Part shown: piece after piece, positions 9,865 through 18,422 of the stretch
How positions within the stretch are numbered: the stretch's first letter is position 1
How the letters are laid out: each line of letters starts with the position of its first letter
Source: Burkholderiaceae bacterium
Lineage (GTDB): Bacteria; Pseudomonadota; Gammaproteobacteria; Burkholderiales; Burkholderiaceae_C
Direction of reading: 5' to 3'
NCBI GenBank assembly: GCA_024235895.1
Contig: JACKLM010000003.1
Span: 62,001 to 126,000 of the forward strand
DNA length: 64,000 nucleotides
The notes under the pieces: model-generated
What the model saw: the letters and a program-made list of their open reading frames with translations, nothing else
What the model was told of the DNA's origin: nothing
Databases searched by the model: none
Position numbers and translations under genes: made by a program

Positions 9865-11289
9865 ATGCCCGATCCGCACACCCTTCACGTCGATTTCCCC
9901 GGCCGGCTGCTGATCGTCGGCTTCGGCTGCATCGCGCGCGGCCTGCTGCCGCTGCTGTTCCGGCACATCGGCATCGCGCGCGACCGCGTGCGCATCCTCA
10001 CCGCCGACGCGAGCCACGCGGCGATCGCGCGCGAATGGGGGCTGGCGCTGCGCGCCCAGCCGCTGACGCCCGCCAACCACCGCAACGTGCTGGCCGAGGA
10101 GCTGGGGCCGGGCGACTTCCTGCTCAACCTGTCGATCGACGTCGGCAGCGTCGACCTCGTCGCCTGGTGCCGCGACCACGGCGTGCTCTACCTGGACGCC
10201 TGCATCGAGCCCTGGGCCGGCGGCTACACCGACCCGGCGCTGACGCCGTCGCAGCGCTCGAACTACGCGCTGCGCGAGCAGGCGCTGGCGCTGCGCCGGC
10301 CGGGCCCGCAGCCGACCGCGGTGCTGACGCACGGCGTCAACCCGGGGCTGGTGTCGCACTTCGTCAAGCACGCGCTGCTCGATATTGCCGAGGCGGTCGG
10401 CGTGCCGGCGCCGGAGCCTGCCGACCGCGCCGGCTGGGCCGCGCTGGCGCAGCGGCTGGGGATCAAGGCGATCCACGTCGCCGAGCGCGACACCCAGATC
10501 GGCCGCGTGCCCAAGCGGCGCGGGGAGTTCGTCAACACCTGGTCGGTCGAGGGGTTCGTCGGCGAGGGCTGCCAGCCGGCCGAGCTCGGCTGGGGCAGCC
10601 ACGAACGCGCGCTGCCCCCGGACGGCCGCCGCCACGGGTTCGGCTGCGACGCCGCGATCTACCTGCTGCGCCCGGGCGCCGGCACGCCGGTGCGCAGCTG
10701 GACGCCGCTGGAGGGGCCGTACCGCGGCTTCCTCGTCACGCACGGCGAGTCGATCTCGATCGCCGAGCACCTGACGGTGCGCGGCGCCGACGGCAGCGTG
10801 GCCTACCGGCCCACCGTGCACTACGCGTACCACCCCTGCGACGATGCCGTGCTGTCGCTGCACGAGCTGGCCGGGCGGGAGTGGCAGCTGCAGGATGGGC
10901 GGCGCATGCTGGCGGCGGACGACATCGTCGACGGCATGGACGAGCTCGGCGTGCTGCTCGGCGGGCATGCGCGCACGGCCTACTGGTACGGCTCGCGGCT
11001 GACCAACGAGCAGGCGCGCGCGCTGGCGCCGCTGAACAACGCCACCAGCCTGCAGACGGCGGCCGGCGTCCTGGCCGGCGTCGTCTGGGCGATGCGCCAC
11101 CCGGACCGCGGCATCGTCGACCCCGACGAGATGGACTTCCGCGAGGTGCTGGCGGTGGCACGCCCGTATCTGGGCGAGATGGTCGGCGTCTTCAGCGACT
11201 GGACGCCGCTGCAGCGGCGCGGCGAGCTGTTTGCCGAGGATCTGGATACCGACGATCCCTGGCAGTTCTCCAACGTCAGGGTGCGCTGA
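9865..11289 (+). CDS. hss: Homospermidine synthase
   Basis: Makes homospermidine from putrescine in an NAD-dependent reaction in the cytoplasm. The 474-residue product begins MPDPHTLHVDFPGRLLIVGF and has a Rossmann nucleotide-binding segment (VGFGCIARGLLPLL). It also shows the family's conserved THGVNPGLVSHFVK block, NTWSVEGF and the Trp-rich C-terminal part (TAYWYGSRL, NATSLQTAAGV). The ATG at 9865 gives the usual family length; an earlier in-frame GTG could add a short Arg-rich leader. A TAAGAT hexamer at 9803-9808 could be a -10 element. It runs convergent with folA. Confidence 0.93.
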   Translation: MPDPHTLHVDFPGRLLIVGFGCIARGLLPLLFRHIGIARDRVRILTADASHAAIAREWGLALRAQPLTPANHRNVLAEELGPGDFLLNLSIDVGSVDLVAWCRDHGVLYLDACIEPWAGGYTDPALTPSQRSNYALREQALALRRPGPQPTAVLTHGVNPGLVSHFVKHALLDIAEAVGVPAPEPADRAGWAALAQRLGIKAIHVAERDTQIGRVPKRRGEFVNTWSVEGFVGEGCQPAELGWGSHERALPPDGRRHGFGCDAAIYLLRPGAGTPVRSWTPLEGPYRGFLVTHGESISIAEHLTVRGADGSVAYRPTVHYAYHPCDDAVLSLHELAGREWQLQDGRRMLAADDIVDGMDELGVLLGGHARTAYWYGSRLTNEQARALAPLNNATSLQTAAGVLAGVVWAMRHPDRGIVDPDEMDFREVLAVARPYLGEMVGVFSDWTPLQRRGELFAEDLDTDDPWQFSNVRVR

Positions 11290-11329
11290 TCGCCGGGGCC
11301 GGGGTCCCGACGCCGTGGCGGCCTCGCGC

Positions 11330-11827
11330 TCAGGCGCGCCGCCGCCAGGTGACGAAGGCGTAGTGCGTGCCGTCGGCCGCGATGCGCGGCGCGCGCGAGA
11401 CGGCCTCGAAGCGTGTTCTGTTCCAGGCCGGGAAGACGGTGTCGCCGTCCAGGTCGGCGTCGATCTCGGTCAGCTCCAGCACGTCGGCGCGCGGCAGCGC
11501 GGCGGCGTAGAGCTGCGCGCCGCCGATCACGCACACGCGCGTCGCATCGCCGGCGGCGGCCAGCGCCGCGTCCAGGCTCGTCACGACCTCGGCGCCGGGG
11601 GCGTCGTAGGCCGGGTCGCGGCTGACGACGAGGTTGCGCCGCCCGGGCAACGGGCGGAAGCGCTCGGGCAGCGACTCCCAGGTCTTGCGGCCCATGATCA
11701 CCGGCCAGCCCATCGTCACGGTGCGGAAGTGGCGCTGGTCGGCGCTCTCGTGCCAGACCAGGCCGCCGTCACGGCCGATGACGCCGTTGCGCGCGACGGC
11801 GGCGACGAGGACGATCTCGGGGGGCAT
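11330..11827 (-). CDS. folA: Dihydrofolate reductase
   Basis: Reduces dihydrofolate to tetrahydrofolate with NADPH. The 165-residue protein begins MPPEIVLVAAVARNGVIGRD and keeps the substrate-binding Asp in ESADQRHF, the NADPH-binding VIMGRKTWESLP, RRNLVVSRD and CVIGGAQLYAAALP. The usual LPWHLP loop reads LVWHES here. The start is the only ATG that matches the family. thyA, its metabolic partner (thymidylate synthase makes dihydrofolate), lies upstream on the same strand with an EamA transporter in between, so the three may share a transcript. Confidence 0.96.
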   Translation of the reverse strand: MPPEIVLVAAVARNGVIGRDGGLVWHESADQRHFRTVTMGWPVIMGRKTWESLPERFRPLPGRRNLVVSRDPAYDAPGAEVVTSLDAALAAAGDATRVCVIGGAQLYAAALPRADVLELTEIDADLDGDTVFPAWNRTRFEAVSRAPRIAADGTHYAFVTWRRRA

Positions 11828-11862
11828 CGCAGGGGTCTCCTCGGCGTTGCAGGGAGGCGGCG

Positions 11863-12750
11863 TCAAGGGCCAGGGGCACGCCGCGGCAGCAGTGCGCTGG
11901 CGATCGCCGTCACCACCGCCGCCGCTGCCAGCCAGTCGAGCGTGCCCGGCGTCTCGCCGACGATCACGGTGGCGCCCAGCGTGCCGACCAGCGGCACCGC
12001 CATGATCGAGAACGCGCTGGCCGCCGGCGGCAGCCGCCGCGCCATGCCGAACCACAGCACCTGCGCCCAGCCGTAGTTGAGGAAGACGCCATAGGCGAGC
12101 GAGGCCCACATCGGCGCGCTGAAGGCGGCGAAGTCGGGGGCCGGCTCGGCCAGCGGGGCAACGGCCCAGAAGAAGGCGGCACCGACCATCATCATCCACA
12201 CCGTCAGCGCCTCCACCGGCAGCGCCGTGCTGCTGCGGCGCACCAGCAGCGTGCCCAGCGCCCAGCTGACCGCCGCCAGCTGCATCCACACGATGCCCAG
12301 CGGCCGGCCCGCGAGCTGCGCCAGCTCCTGCGCCGACAGCAGCGCGACCGCCGCCGCCGCCCCGGCGACCGAGATCCACACGCGCGGCGTCATGCGGTCG
12401 TGCGCGAGCAGCAGCCCGATCAGCACCGTCCACACCGGCATCGTGAAGCCGAGGATCGCGGCGCGCCCCGACGCCAGCTCCTTCAGCCCCAGGATCGAGA
12501 AGAAGTGCCAGCCGACGATATTCGGCAGCGCCAGCCACGCGACGCGCGCCCACTCGCTGCGCGGCAGCCGCATGGCGCTGCCGCGCGCGAGGTAGAAGAG
12601 CATCAGCATCAGCGCGCCGCCGCTCATCGTCAGCGCGCGGAACCACAGCGGCGTGACCTCGCGCAGCGAGAACTTCATCATCGGCCAGTTGACGCCCCAC
12701 ATCAGCGTCAGCAGCACGAGCAGGCCGGCGTCGCGCCGGGTCAGCGTCAT
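11863..12750 (-). CDS. EamA/DMT-family transporter
   Basis: A 295-residue inner-membrane protein of the drug/metabolite transporter superfamily. About ten hydrophobic helices in two EamA repeats can be seen (first repeat from MWGVNWPMMKFSLREVTPLW, second from AVSWALGTLLVRRS). The substrate is not evident. It sits 35 bases upstream of folA and 21 bases downstream of thyA, on the same strand as both. Confidence 0.9.
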   Translation of the reverse strand: MTLTRRDAGLLVLLTLMWGVNWPMMKFSLREVTPLWFRALTMSGGALMLMLFYLARGSAMRLPRSEWARVAWLALPNIVGWHFFSILGLKELASGRAAILGFTMPVWTVLIGLLLAHDRMTPRVWISVAGAAAAVALLSAQELAQLAGRPLGIVWMQLAAVSWALGTLLVRRSSTALPVEALTVWMMMVGAAFFWAVAPLAEPAPDFAAFSAPMWASLAYGVFLNYGWAQVLWFGMARRLPPAASAFSIMAVPLVGTLGATVIVGETPGTLDWLAAAAVVTAIASALLPRRAPGP

Positions 12751-12771
12751 CGACGGCCGCCGCGCCGCGCG

Positions 12772-13602
12772 TCAGACCGCCACCGGCGCCTTGATCGGCG
12801 GGTGGTGCAGGTAGTCGACGATCTCGAAGTCCTCGTACGCGTAGTCGAGGATCGTCGGCGGCCGGCGGCGTATCTGCAGCCGCGGGAAGGGGTAGGGTGC
12901 GCGCGCGAGCTGGGTGCGGACCTGCTCGACGTGGTTGTCGTAGATGTGGCAGTCGCCGCCGGTCCAGACGAAGTCGCCGGCGTCCATGTCGCACTGCTGC
13001 GCCAGCATGTGCGTCAGCAGCGCGTAGCTGGCGATGTTGAACGGCACGCCGAGGAAGAGGTCGGCGCTGCGCTGGTAGAGCTGGCAGCTCAGCCGGCGCC
13101 GCGCGCCGGGCGCCTCGGGCGGCGCGACCCAGAACTGGAAGAACGCATGGCAGGGCGCCAGCGCCATCTTCGGCAGCTCGGCGACGTTCCAGGCGCTGAC
13201 GACGATGCGGCGGCTGTCGGGGTCGCTGCGAAGTTGCTGCACGACCTGCGCGATCTGGTCGATGTGGCCGCCGTCCGGGGTCGGCCAGCTGCGCCACTGC
13301 ACGCCGTAGACCGGGCCCAGGTCGCCGTCGGCGCGCGCCCATTCGTCCCAGATCGTCACCCCGTGCTCGTGCAGCCAGCGCACGTTGGCGTCGCCGCGCA
13401 GGAACCACAGCAGCTCGACCGCGATGCTCTTGAAGTGCACCTTCTTCGTCGTCACGAGCGGGAAGCCGTCGGCGAGGTCGAACCGCATCTGGTGGCCGAA
13501 GACGCTGCGCGTGCCGGTGCCGGTGCGGTCGGACTTGGCCAGTCCGTGCTCGAGCACGTGGCGCATGAAGTCCTCGTAGGTGCTGCGGACGGGGCGGGAC
13601 AT
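12772..13602 (-). CDS. thyA: Thymidylate synthase
   Basis: Converts dUMP to dTMP using methylene-tetrahydrofolate. The 276-residue protein shows RSTYEDFMRHVL at the start, the TKKVHFKSIAVELLWFLRGD block, the catalytic Cys in MALAPCHAFFQFW, the phosphate-binding QLYQRSADLFLGVPFNIASYALL and HIYDNHVEQ. The start at 13602 (MSRPVRSTYEDF) matches the family; upstream frame extension is unrelated. A GATAAT hexamer lies 7 bases before the ATG. Confidence 0.97.
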   Translation of the reverse strand: MSRPVRSTYEDFMRHVLEHGLAKSDRTGTGTRSVFGHQMRFDLADGFPLVTTKKVHFKSIAVELLWFLRGDANVRWLHEHGVTIWDEWARADGDLGPVYGVQWRSWPTPDGGHIDQIAQVVQQLRSDPDSRRIVVSAWNVAELPKMALAPCHAFFQFWVAPPEAPGARRRLSCQLYQRSADLFLGVPFNIASYALLTHMLAQQCDMDAGDFVWTGGDCHIYDNHVEQVRTQLARAPYPFPRLQIRRRPPTILDYAYEDFEIVDYLHHPPIKAPVAV

Positions 13603-13609
13603 GGGCGCG

Positions 13610-13615
13610 ATTATC
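13610..13615 (-). promoter_or_regulatory. -10-like hexamer GATAAT at thyA
   Basis: On the minus strand GATAAT ends 7 bases before the thyA ATG (13602), with CGCGCCC between and no Shine-Dalgarno. This placement would give a leaderless or nearly leaderless thyA mRNA. No clear -35. Confidence 0.4.
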
Positions 13616-13905
13616 CGGTGCGCCGCCGGCGCGGCCGCATCGCGCTGCCGGCCCGGCGTTTTGCACGTCGCTTGGGGCGCCTGGCTTTGACGGCGCTTCG
13701 GAAGGGGGAGCACGATCCAGACCGGCCGCAGATCCAAGGCGCTGGCGAGGGGGCGGCCGAGCTTGTCATGCGGGCCTGCGGCCCCGCGGCTCCTTACCCG
13801 GATAGGCAGCGCACAATCGCGCCACGATCCGGTTAGGGGCGCGGAATCGCGCCCGAGATCACGGCCTCATAGACAGCGCCACCTCGCTGTACTCGGCACA
13901 TCTTT

Positions 13906-13917
13906 TTGTATGTACAA
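13906..13917 (+). promoter_or_regulatory. brnTA operator (inverted repeat overlapping the -10 box)
   Basis: TTGTA-TG-TACAA is a perfect 5-bp inverted repeat with a 2-base spacer. The right arm is part of a good -10 hexamer, TACAAT (13913-13918). BrnA antitoxins are known to repress their own promoter, so this is the likely BrnA/BrnTA site; the binding itself is inferred. The -10 box ends 7 bases before the brnT ATG, which leaves no room for a ribosome binding site. Confidence 0.6.
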
Positions 13918-13925
13918 TCTGGTGC

Positions 13926-14204
13926 ATGCGGATCGACTTCGACCCGGCCAAGAGCGAGCGCAATCGGAAGGAACGAGGCTTGCCCCTCAACCGGGCCGCT
14001 GACTTCGACTTTGCCCACGCTCTGCTTGCGGCCGATGAGAGGAAGGATTACGGTGAGGTCCGCTATGTCGCACTCGGCCTGCTGGATGGCAGGCTGCACG
14101 TGCTGTGCTTCACCGAGACGCAGGAAGGCATCCGCGTCATCAGCTTGCGCAAGGCCAATGCGCGCGAGGTAGCTCGATATGGCAGGTCGAAAGCCACTGA
14201 CTGA
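13926..14204 (+). CDS. brnT: BrnT-family toxin
   Basis: A 92-residue toxin of a type II toxin-antitoxin system; BrnT is a RelE-like ribonuclease that slows translation. Family features are the N-terminal FDPAKSERNRKERGLPLNRA (here 'ERNRKERG' replaces the usual N-x-x-K-H-G), a central Asp/Glu-rich turn (ADERKDYGEVRYVALG), the LHVLCFTE strand, and the terminal RVISLRKANAREVARY, which contains the conserved basic residues. It is followed by brnA with a 26-base overlap, the normal toxin-first order. Its base composition is visibly less GC-rich than neighbouring housekeeping genes, suggesting acquisition. Confidence 0.92.
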   Translation: MRIDFDPAKSERNRKERGLPLNRAADFDFAHALLAADERKDYGEVRYVALGLLDGRLHVLCFTETQEGIRVISLRKANAREVARYGRSKATD

Positions 14205-14457
14205 CTCCGACGGAGAGGTCAGAGAACTGAAATCCGAGGATCTGGCAAGGTTCCGGCCAGCAGCCGACGTCGCGCCGTCAAGCCTGGCTCGGAAGCTGGG
14301 TGTGCGCGGTCCGCAGAAGACCCCTACGAAGGAACGCATCACGATACGGTTGTCGCCCGATGTCGTCCGCCGATTCAGAGCCACCGGGGAAGGATGGCAA
14401 ACGCGAGTCGACGCCGCGCTGAAGGACTGGCTCAAGTCCAACAAGCTCGGGGCATAG
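14179..14457 (+). CDS. brnA: BrnA-family antitoxin
   Basis: The 92-residue partner of BrnT. The N-terminal half is polar and probably wraps the toxin. The C-terminal half carries a ribbon-helix-helix-type segment (KERITIRLSPDVVRRFRATG, then GWQTRVDAALKDWL), the typical BrnA DNA-binding end. The start lies inside brnT (26-base overlap), so synthesis is coupled. It probably represses the brnTA promoter at the inverted repeat 13906-13917. Confidence 0.92.
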   Translation: MAGRKPLTDSDGEVRELKSEDLARFRPAADVAPSSLARKLGVRGPQKTPTKERITIRLSPDVVRRFRATGEGWQTRVDAALKDWLKSNKLGA

Positions 14458-14754
14458 CGCGTCAGCGCCGGCGATGAGGCCTAACCCTCTACAGGGACTC
14501 CCCACTCGGTCAACGTCGTGAATCGATTTCCGATTCAGTTCCGACCAGCGGTTGCAGCGCGCAATGACAACAGCGACGAGGAACAGACTGCACATCCACA
14601 GGCGCGCTTGTTTCGGTCAATGCCGAGGCCCCAGATACGAACCGCTCGGCAGAGCCCCGATCGCTCGTCGGGCATCACGCCCATGAGGGTTACCGGGTTT
14701 GGCTGCCGCCGGTCAGTGGGCCCAGGCTACCGCTGTTCGTCAGGCGGCGCACCA

Positions 14755-15357
14755 ATGCGGACGGCTGCGGTCACGATCTTTGCGATGCTCGCACTCGGGT
14801 GCACGTACGGCCCCGCCGAGGATCTGCTTCTGGTCCAGAACGTCGCTCTGCGGCCTGACGGCGCGGTCCTCGCGGCGATCGTGAAGTACGAGCGCTTTCG
14901 GCCGGCCACCGGACTGGCGGCCTTTCCAGACGGTGGAGTACCCCGCGTGCTCGAGCAACGCGCGGATCTCTACATCCTTGATCTCGAGACCAGATCCCTG
15001 CTCTTTCAGGGCAGCATCCCGGCGCCTCCGAATCGTCGTGTCTCCTTCAGTCCCTGGCTCATCGGTTGGTCCAACGATCGCGTCTACTTCCAGATCACCG
15101 GCTGCTCGGGATCACCCGGGTCCGAGTGTCACGGGCCTCTGGTCGGCACTTCATTTTTCACGCTTTCGCAGGACGGCGCCATCGTGGCGTCCGCCGCGCC
15201 GGCGTCAATCACACTGCAAAGCTCGGTGAACGACGGCTCGAGGTTCGTTTCGGTCGGCACGGAATCTTACGGAGTGTCGGTCCGCTACGAGCGAGGCGCG
15301 ACGCGCTCGCCGGTTCTTCGGTTCGCCGGAGCGCGTCTGGAGCCGGTCCGACCCTGA
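14755..15357 (+). CDS. Orphan exported protein, possibly a lipoprotein
   Basis: A 200-residue protein I do not recognise. The first 16 residues form a hydrophobic signal ending in ALGC (Cys16). This could be a lipobox, but position -2 is Leu, which is not canonical. The mature part has repeated beta-strand-like segments (LLLVQNVALRPDGAVLAAIVK, trimmed here from about residues 22-42; ADLYILDLETRSLLFQGSI; GWSNDRVYFQI), reminiscent of a beta-propeller fragment. It contains two further Cys in GCSGSPGSEC. The ATG at 14755 is chosen because it begins the signal peptide; the frame is open upstream to 14518 without signal features. Like brnTA it is less GC-rich than the rest of the window, so it may belong to the same acquired patch. 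Confidence 0.6.
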   Translation: MRTAAVTIFAMLALGCTYGPAEDLLLVQNVALRPDGAVLAAIVKYERFRPATGLAAFPDGGVPRVLEQRADLYILDLETRSLLFQGSIPAPPNRRVSFSPWLIGWSNDRVYFQITGCSGSPGSECHGPLVGTSFFTLSQDGAIVASAAPASITLQSSVNDGSRFVSVGTESYGVSVRYERGATRSPVLRFAGARLEPVRP

Positions 15358-15470
15358 AGCCACAGCGCTGCCTCACGATGAACGATAAATTGCGCGACGC
15401 CGCGATCTGATCGTTCGGCGGACAAGCCCGGTGTGTGGCGCGCGGGGCGCGCGGCCGCCCGGCGGCGCGC

Positions 15471-18338
15471 TCAGTGCGCCTCATCCCAGTTCGCGCCGAC
15501 GCCGACCTCGGCCAGCAGCGGCACGTCGAGCTGCGCGACGCCGGCCATCAGGCGCGGGATCGCCTCGCGCGCCCAGTCGACCTCGGCCTCCGGGACCTCG
15601 AGCACCAGCTCGTCGTGCACCTGCAGGATCATGCGTGCGGTGCGCCGCTCGTCGTCCAGCGCGCGCTGCACCGCGATCATCGCCAGCTTGATCAGGTCGG
15701 CCGCGGTGCCTTGCATCGGCGCATTGATCGCCTGCCGCTCGGCGGCGGCGCGGCGCGGGCCGCTGCCGCCGCGGATCTCGGGCAGGTGGATGCGGCGGCC
15801 GAAGTAGGTCTCGACCCAGCCCTGCTCGGCGGCGCGCGCGCGCGTGTCGTCCATGTAGCGCTTGACGCCGGCGAAGCGCGCGAAGTAGCGGTCGATATAG
15901 TCGCGCGCGGCCTTCTGCTCGATCCCCAGGTTGCTCGCCAGCCCGAATGCGCCCATGCCGTAGATGAGGCCGAAGTTGATCACCTTGGCGTAGCGGCGCT
16001 GCTCGCTGCTGACCTGGTCCAGCGGCACGCCGAAGACCTCGCTCGCGGTCGCGCGGTGCACGTCCAGCCCCTCGGCGAAGGCGCGTCGCAGCCCTTCGTC
16101 GCCGCTGATGTGCGCCATGATGCGCAGCTCGATCTGGCTGTAGTCGGCCGAGACGATGCGGTGCCCGGGCGGGGCGACGAAGGCCTCGCGCACGCGCCGG
16201 CCCTCGGGGGTGCGGATCGGGATGTTCTGCAGGTTGGGCTCGTTGCTCGCGAGCCGGCCGGTGACCGCCACCGCCTGCGCATAGTTGGTGTGCACGCGGC
16301 CGGTCGCCGGGTTGACCATCTGCGGCAGCTTGTCGGTGTAGGTGCCCTTGAGCTTGGCCAGGCTGCGGTGCTCGAGGATGCGCGCCGGCAGCGGGTAGTC
16401 GGCCGCGAGCTGCTGCAGCACGTCCTCGTCGGTGCTCGGCGCGCCGCTGGCGGTCTTCTTCTTCACCGGCAGGCCGAGCTTGCCGAACAGGATCTCGCCG
16501 ATCTGCTTCGGGCTGCCGAGGTTGAACGGCTGGCCGGCGATCTCGTAGGCCTTCTGCTCCAGCGCCAGCATGCGCTCGGCGAGCTCGCGGCTCTGGCGCG
16601 CCAGCACCGCGGCGTCGATCAGCACGCCGTGGCGCTCCATGCGCTGCAGCACCTGCATCGCCGGCATCTCGATCGTCTCGTAGACGCGCTGCAGCGCGGG
16701 CTCGGCCTGCAGCTGCGGCCACAGCGCCAGGTGCACGTGCAGCGCCATCTCGCTGTCCTCGCCCGAATACTCGGTGGCACGCGCGACCGCGACCTGGGCG
16801 AACGGGATCTGCGCCGCGCCCTTGCCGCACATGTCCTCGTAGCTCAGCCCGCGCCGCCCGAGGTGGCGCTCGGCGAGCTTTTCCAGGCTGTGGCCGAGGT
16901 GCGCCTCCAGCACGTAGCTCTGCAGCATGGTGTCGTGCGCGATGCCGCGCAGCGCGACGCCGTGGTTGGCGAAGACGTGCAGGTCGTACTTGAGGTTCTG
17001 CCCGAGCTTGGCGCAGCCCTCGTCCTCCAGCCACGGCCGCAGCGCGGCCAGCACTTCGTCCAAAGGCAGCTGTTCCGGCGCATCCGGGCCGACATGGCCG
17101 ACCGGGACATAGGCCGCGCGCCCGGGCTCGACCGCGAACGAGATGCCGACCAGGCGCGCGCGCATCGGGTCCAGCGAATCGGTTTCGGTGTCGACGGCGG
17201 CGATCGGCGCGGCGCGCAGGCGCCGGACCCAGTCGGCGAGCGCCGCGGCATCGGTCACGGTCTCGTACTCGCGTGCCAGCGGCAGCGCGGCGACGGCGGC
17301 GATCGCCTCCGCGAGCACCGCATCGGCGCGCGCCGCGCGCTGCGCGGCCGGCGGCGGCGCCGGGGCGGCGTCGGCGGTGGTGGGCGCGTCCTGCCCCTCG
17401 TCGAGCTTGCGCAGCCAGCTGCGGAATCCGTGCCGGCGGTAGAACGCGCGCAGCCCCTCGCGGTCCGGTGGCGCGAGCGCGAGCGCGTCCAGCGCCGGGA
17501 AGCCGGGCAGCTGCGCCGAAAGATCGCAGTCGGTCGCGACCGTGACGAGCTTGCGCGCGGTCGGCAGCCAGTCCAGCGCCTTGCGCAGGTTGTCGCCCGC
17601 GACCCCCTTGATGCGGTCGGCGGCGGCGATCACGCCGTCCAGCGAGCCGTGCTCGGCGATCCACTTCGCCGCCGTCTTCGGCCCGACCTTGTCGACCCCG
17701 GGGACGTTGTCCACTGCATCGCCGACCAGCGTCAGCCAGTCGACGATGCGTGCCGGCGGGACGCCGAACTTGGCCTCGACGCCGGCCGGGTCCAGCCGCT
17801 CGCCGCTCATCGTGTTGACCAGCGTGACGCGGTCGTCGACGAGCTGCGCCAGGTCCTTGTCGCCGGTCGAGACCAGCACCCGGCCACCGGCCGCAGCGGC
17901 GGCGCGCGCGAGCGTGCCGATCGCATCGTCGGCCTCGATCCCGGGCACTTCCAGCACCGGCCAGCCGAGCAGCCGGACGACCTCGTGGATCGGCTCGATC
18001 TGGCGCGCGAGCTCCTCGGGCATCGGCGCGCGCTGCGCCTTGTAGGCCGGATACCAGTCGTCGCGGAAGGTCGGCCCCTTGGCGTCGAAGATGCAGGCCG
18101 CGTGCGCCGACGGATACTGCTCGCGCAGCCGCTCGAGCATCGCGACGATGCCGTGGATGGCGCCGGTCGGGAAGCCGTCCGGGGCGCGCAGGTCGGGCAG
18201 GGCGTGGTAGGCGCGGTAGAGGTAGCTCGAGCCGTCGACGAGCAGCAGCAGCGGCGCATCGGCGTCGGCCCGGGCGGCCGGGCTGCCGGCGGGGCTGGCG
18301 CCGGCTGCGGGGCTCGCGGGTTCAGGGTCGGGGCGCAT
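15471..18338 (-). CDS. polA: DNA polymerase I
   Basis: A repair and Okazaki-fragment polymerase of 955 residues. After an Ala/Pro-rich leader (about 1-25) comes the 5'-3' nuclease domain (LLLVDGSSYLYRAYHAL; IEADDAIGTLAR; STGDKDLAQLV). The 3'-5' proofreading domain appears intact, with the DTETDSLD acidic pair, GQNLKYDLHVF and YSGEDSEMALHVH. The polymerase has motif A (SADYSQIELRIMAH), the O-helix (RRYAKVINFGLIYGMGAFGL) and motif C (LQVHDELVLEVPE). The start at 18338 lies 6 bases after a CACAAT hexamer and has no Shine-Dalgarno. It is divergent from the DUF2782 gene. Confidence 0.98.
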   Translation of the reverse strand: MRPDPEPASPAAGASPAGSPAARADADAPLLLLVDGSSYLYRAYHALPDLRAPDGFPTGAIHGIVAMLERLREQYPSAHAACIFDAKGPTFRDDWYPAYKAQRAPMPEELARQIEPIHEVVRLLGWPVLEVPGIEADDAIGTLARAAAAAGGRVLVSTGDKDLAQLVDDRVTLVNTMSGERLDPAGVEAKFGVPPARIVDWLTLVGDAVDNVPGVDKVGPKTAAKWIAEHGSLDGVIAAADRIKGVAGDNLRKALDWLPTARKLVTVATDCDLSAQLPGFPALDALALAPPDREGLRAFYRRHGFRSWLRKLDEGQDAPTTADAAPAPPPAAQRAARADAVLAEAIAAVAALPLAREYETVTDAAALADWVRRLRAAPIAAVDTETDSLDPMRARLVGISFAVEPGRAAYVPVGHVGPDAPEQLPLDEVLAALRPWLEDEGCAKLGQNLKYDLHVFANHGVALRGIAHDTMLQSYVLEAHLGHSLEKLAERHLGRRGLSYEDMCGKGAAQIPFAQVAVARATEYSGEDSEMALHVHLALWPQLQAEPALQRVYETIEMPAMQVLQRMERHGVLIDAAVLARQSRELAERMLALEQKAYEIAGQPFNLGSPKQIGEILFGKLGLPVKKKTASGAPSTDEDVLQQLAADYPLPARILEHRSLAKLKGTYTDKLPQMVNPATGRVHTNYAQAVAVTGRLASNEPNLQNIPIRTPEGRRVREAFVAPPGHRIVSADYSQIELRIMAHISGDEGLRRAFAEGLDVHRATASEVFGVPLDQVSSEQRRYAKVINFGLIYGMGAFGLASNLGIEQKAARDYIDRYFARFAGVKRYMDDTRARAAEQGWVETYFGRRIHLPEIRGGSGPRRAAAERQAINAPMQGTAADLIKLAMIAVQRALDDERRTARMILQVHDELVLEVPEAEVDWAREAIPRLMAGVAQLDVPLLAEVGVGANWDEAH

Positions 18339-18344
18339 GCGTGC

Positions 18345-18350
18345 ATTGTG
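18345..18350 (-). promoter_or_regulatory. -10-like hexamer CACAAT at polA
   Basis: On the minus strand CACAAT is followed by only GCACGC and then the polA ATG. It fits the pattern of near-leaderless promoters seen at several genes here. Confidence 0.4.
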
Positions 18351-18406
18351 GCGCCGTGCGTGCCGCCGCAGGCCGCCGCCCACCCCGGCCGCGGGAGGTG
18401 GGGCAC

Positions 18407-18412
18407 TAGAAT
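18407..18412 (+). promoter_or_regulatory. -10 box TAGAAT of the DUF2782-thrB unit
   Basis: TAGAAT lies 10 bases before the GTG start at 18423, so the 5' leader would be very short. It is 57 bases from the opposing polA hexamer, making this a compact divergent promoter region. Confidence 0.45.
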
Positions 18413-18422
18413 CCTCGTCATC

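Larger units (their letters stand above)
13603..13925. other. Gene-free stretch between thyA and brnT
   Basis: About 320 bases without a credible gene. It holds the thyA start-proximal GATAAT hexamer at the left end and the brnT promoter/operator at the right end. The middle (about 13690-13860) shows no hairpin with a T-tract, no tRNA and no protein similarity that I can recognise. Confidence 0.6.

Noticed and set aside
13833..14444. A minus-strand reading frame opposite brnTA ending in GGAVYEAVISGAIPRP
   Set aside because: It has no family resemblance and lies antisense to two genes with clear family features.
14480..14620. An integron attC-like sequence (GCCTAAC) after brnA, with a GTTAGGG at 13831 before brnT
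   Set aside because: No matching 3' GTTRRRY partner or symmetrical arms are found within the expected distance, and GTTAGGG lacks the final pyrimidine. No integrase is present.
14518..14754. A longer start for the orphan exported protein
   Set aside because: The extra 79 residues show no signal peptide or recognisable domain and would bury the hydrophobic segment that begins at 14755.
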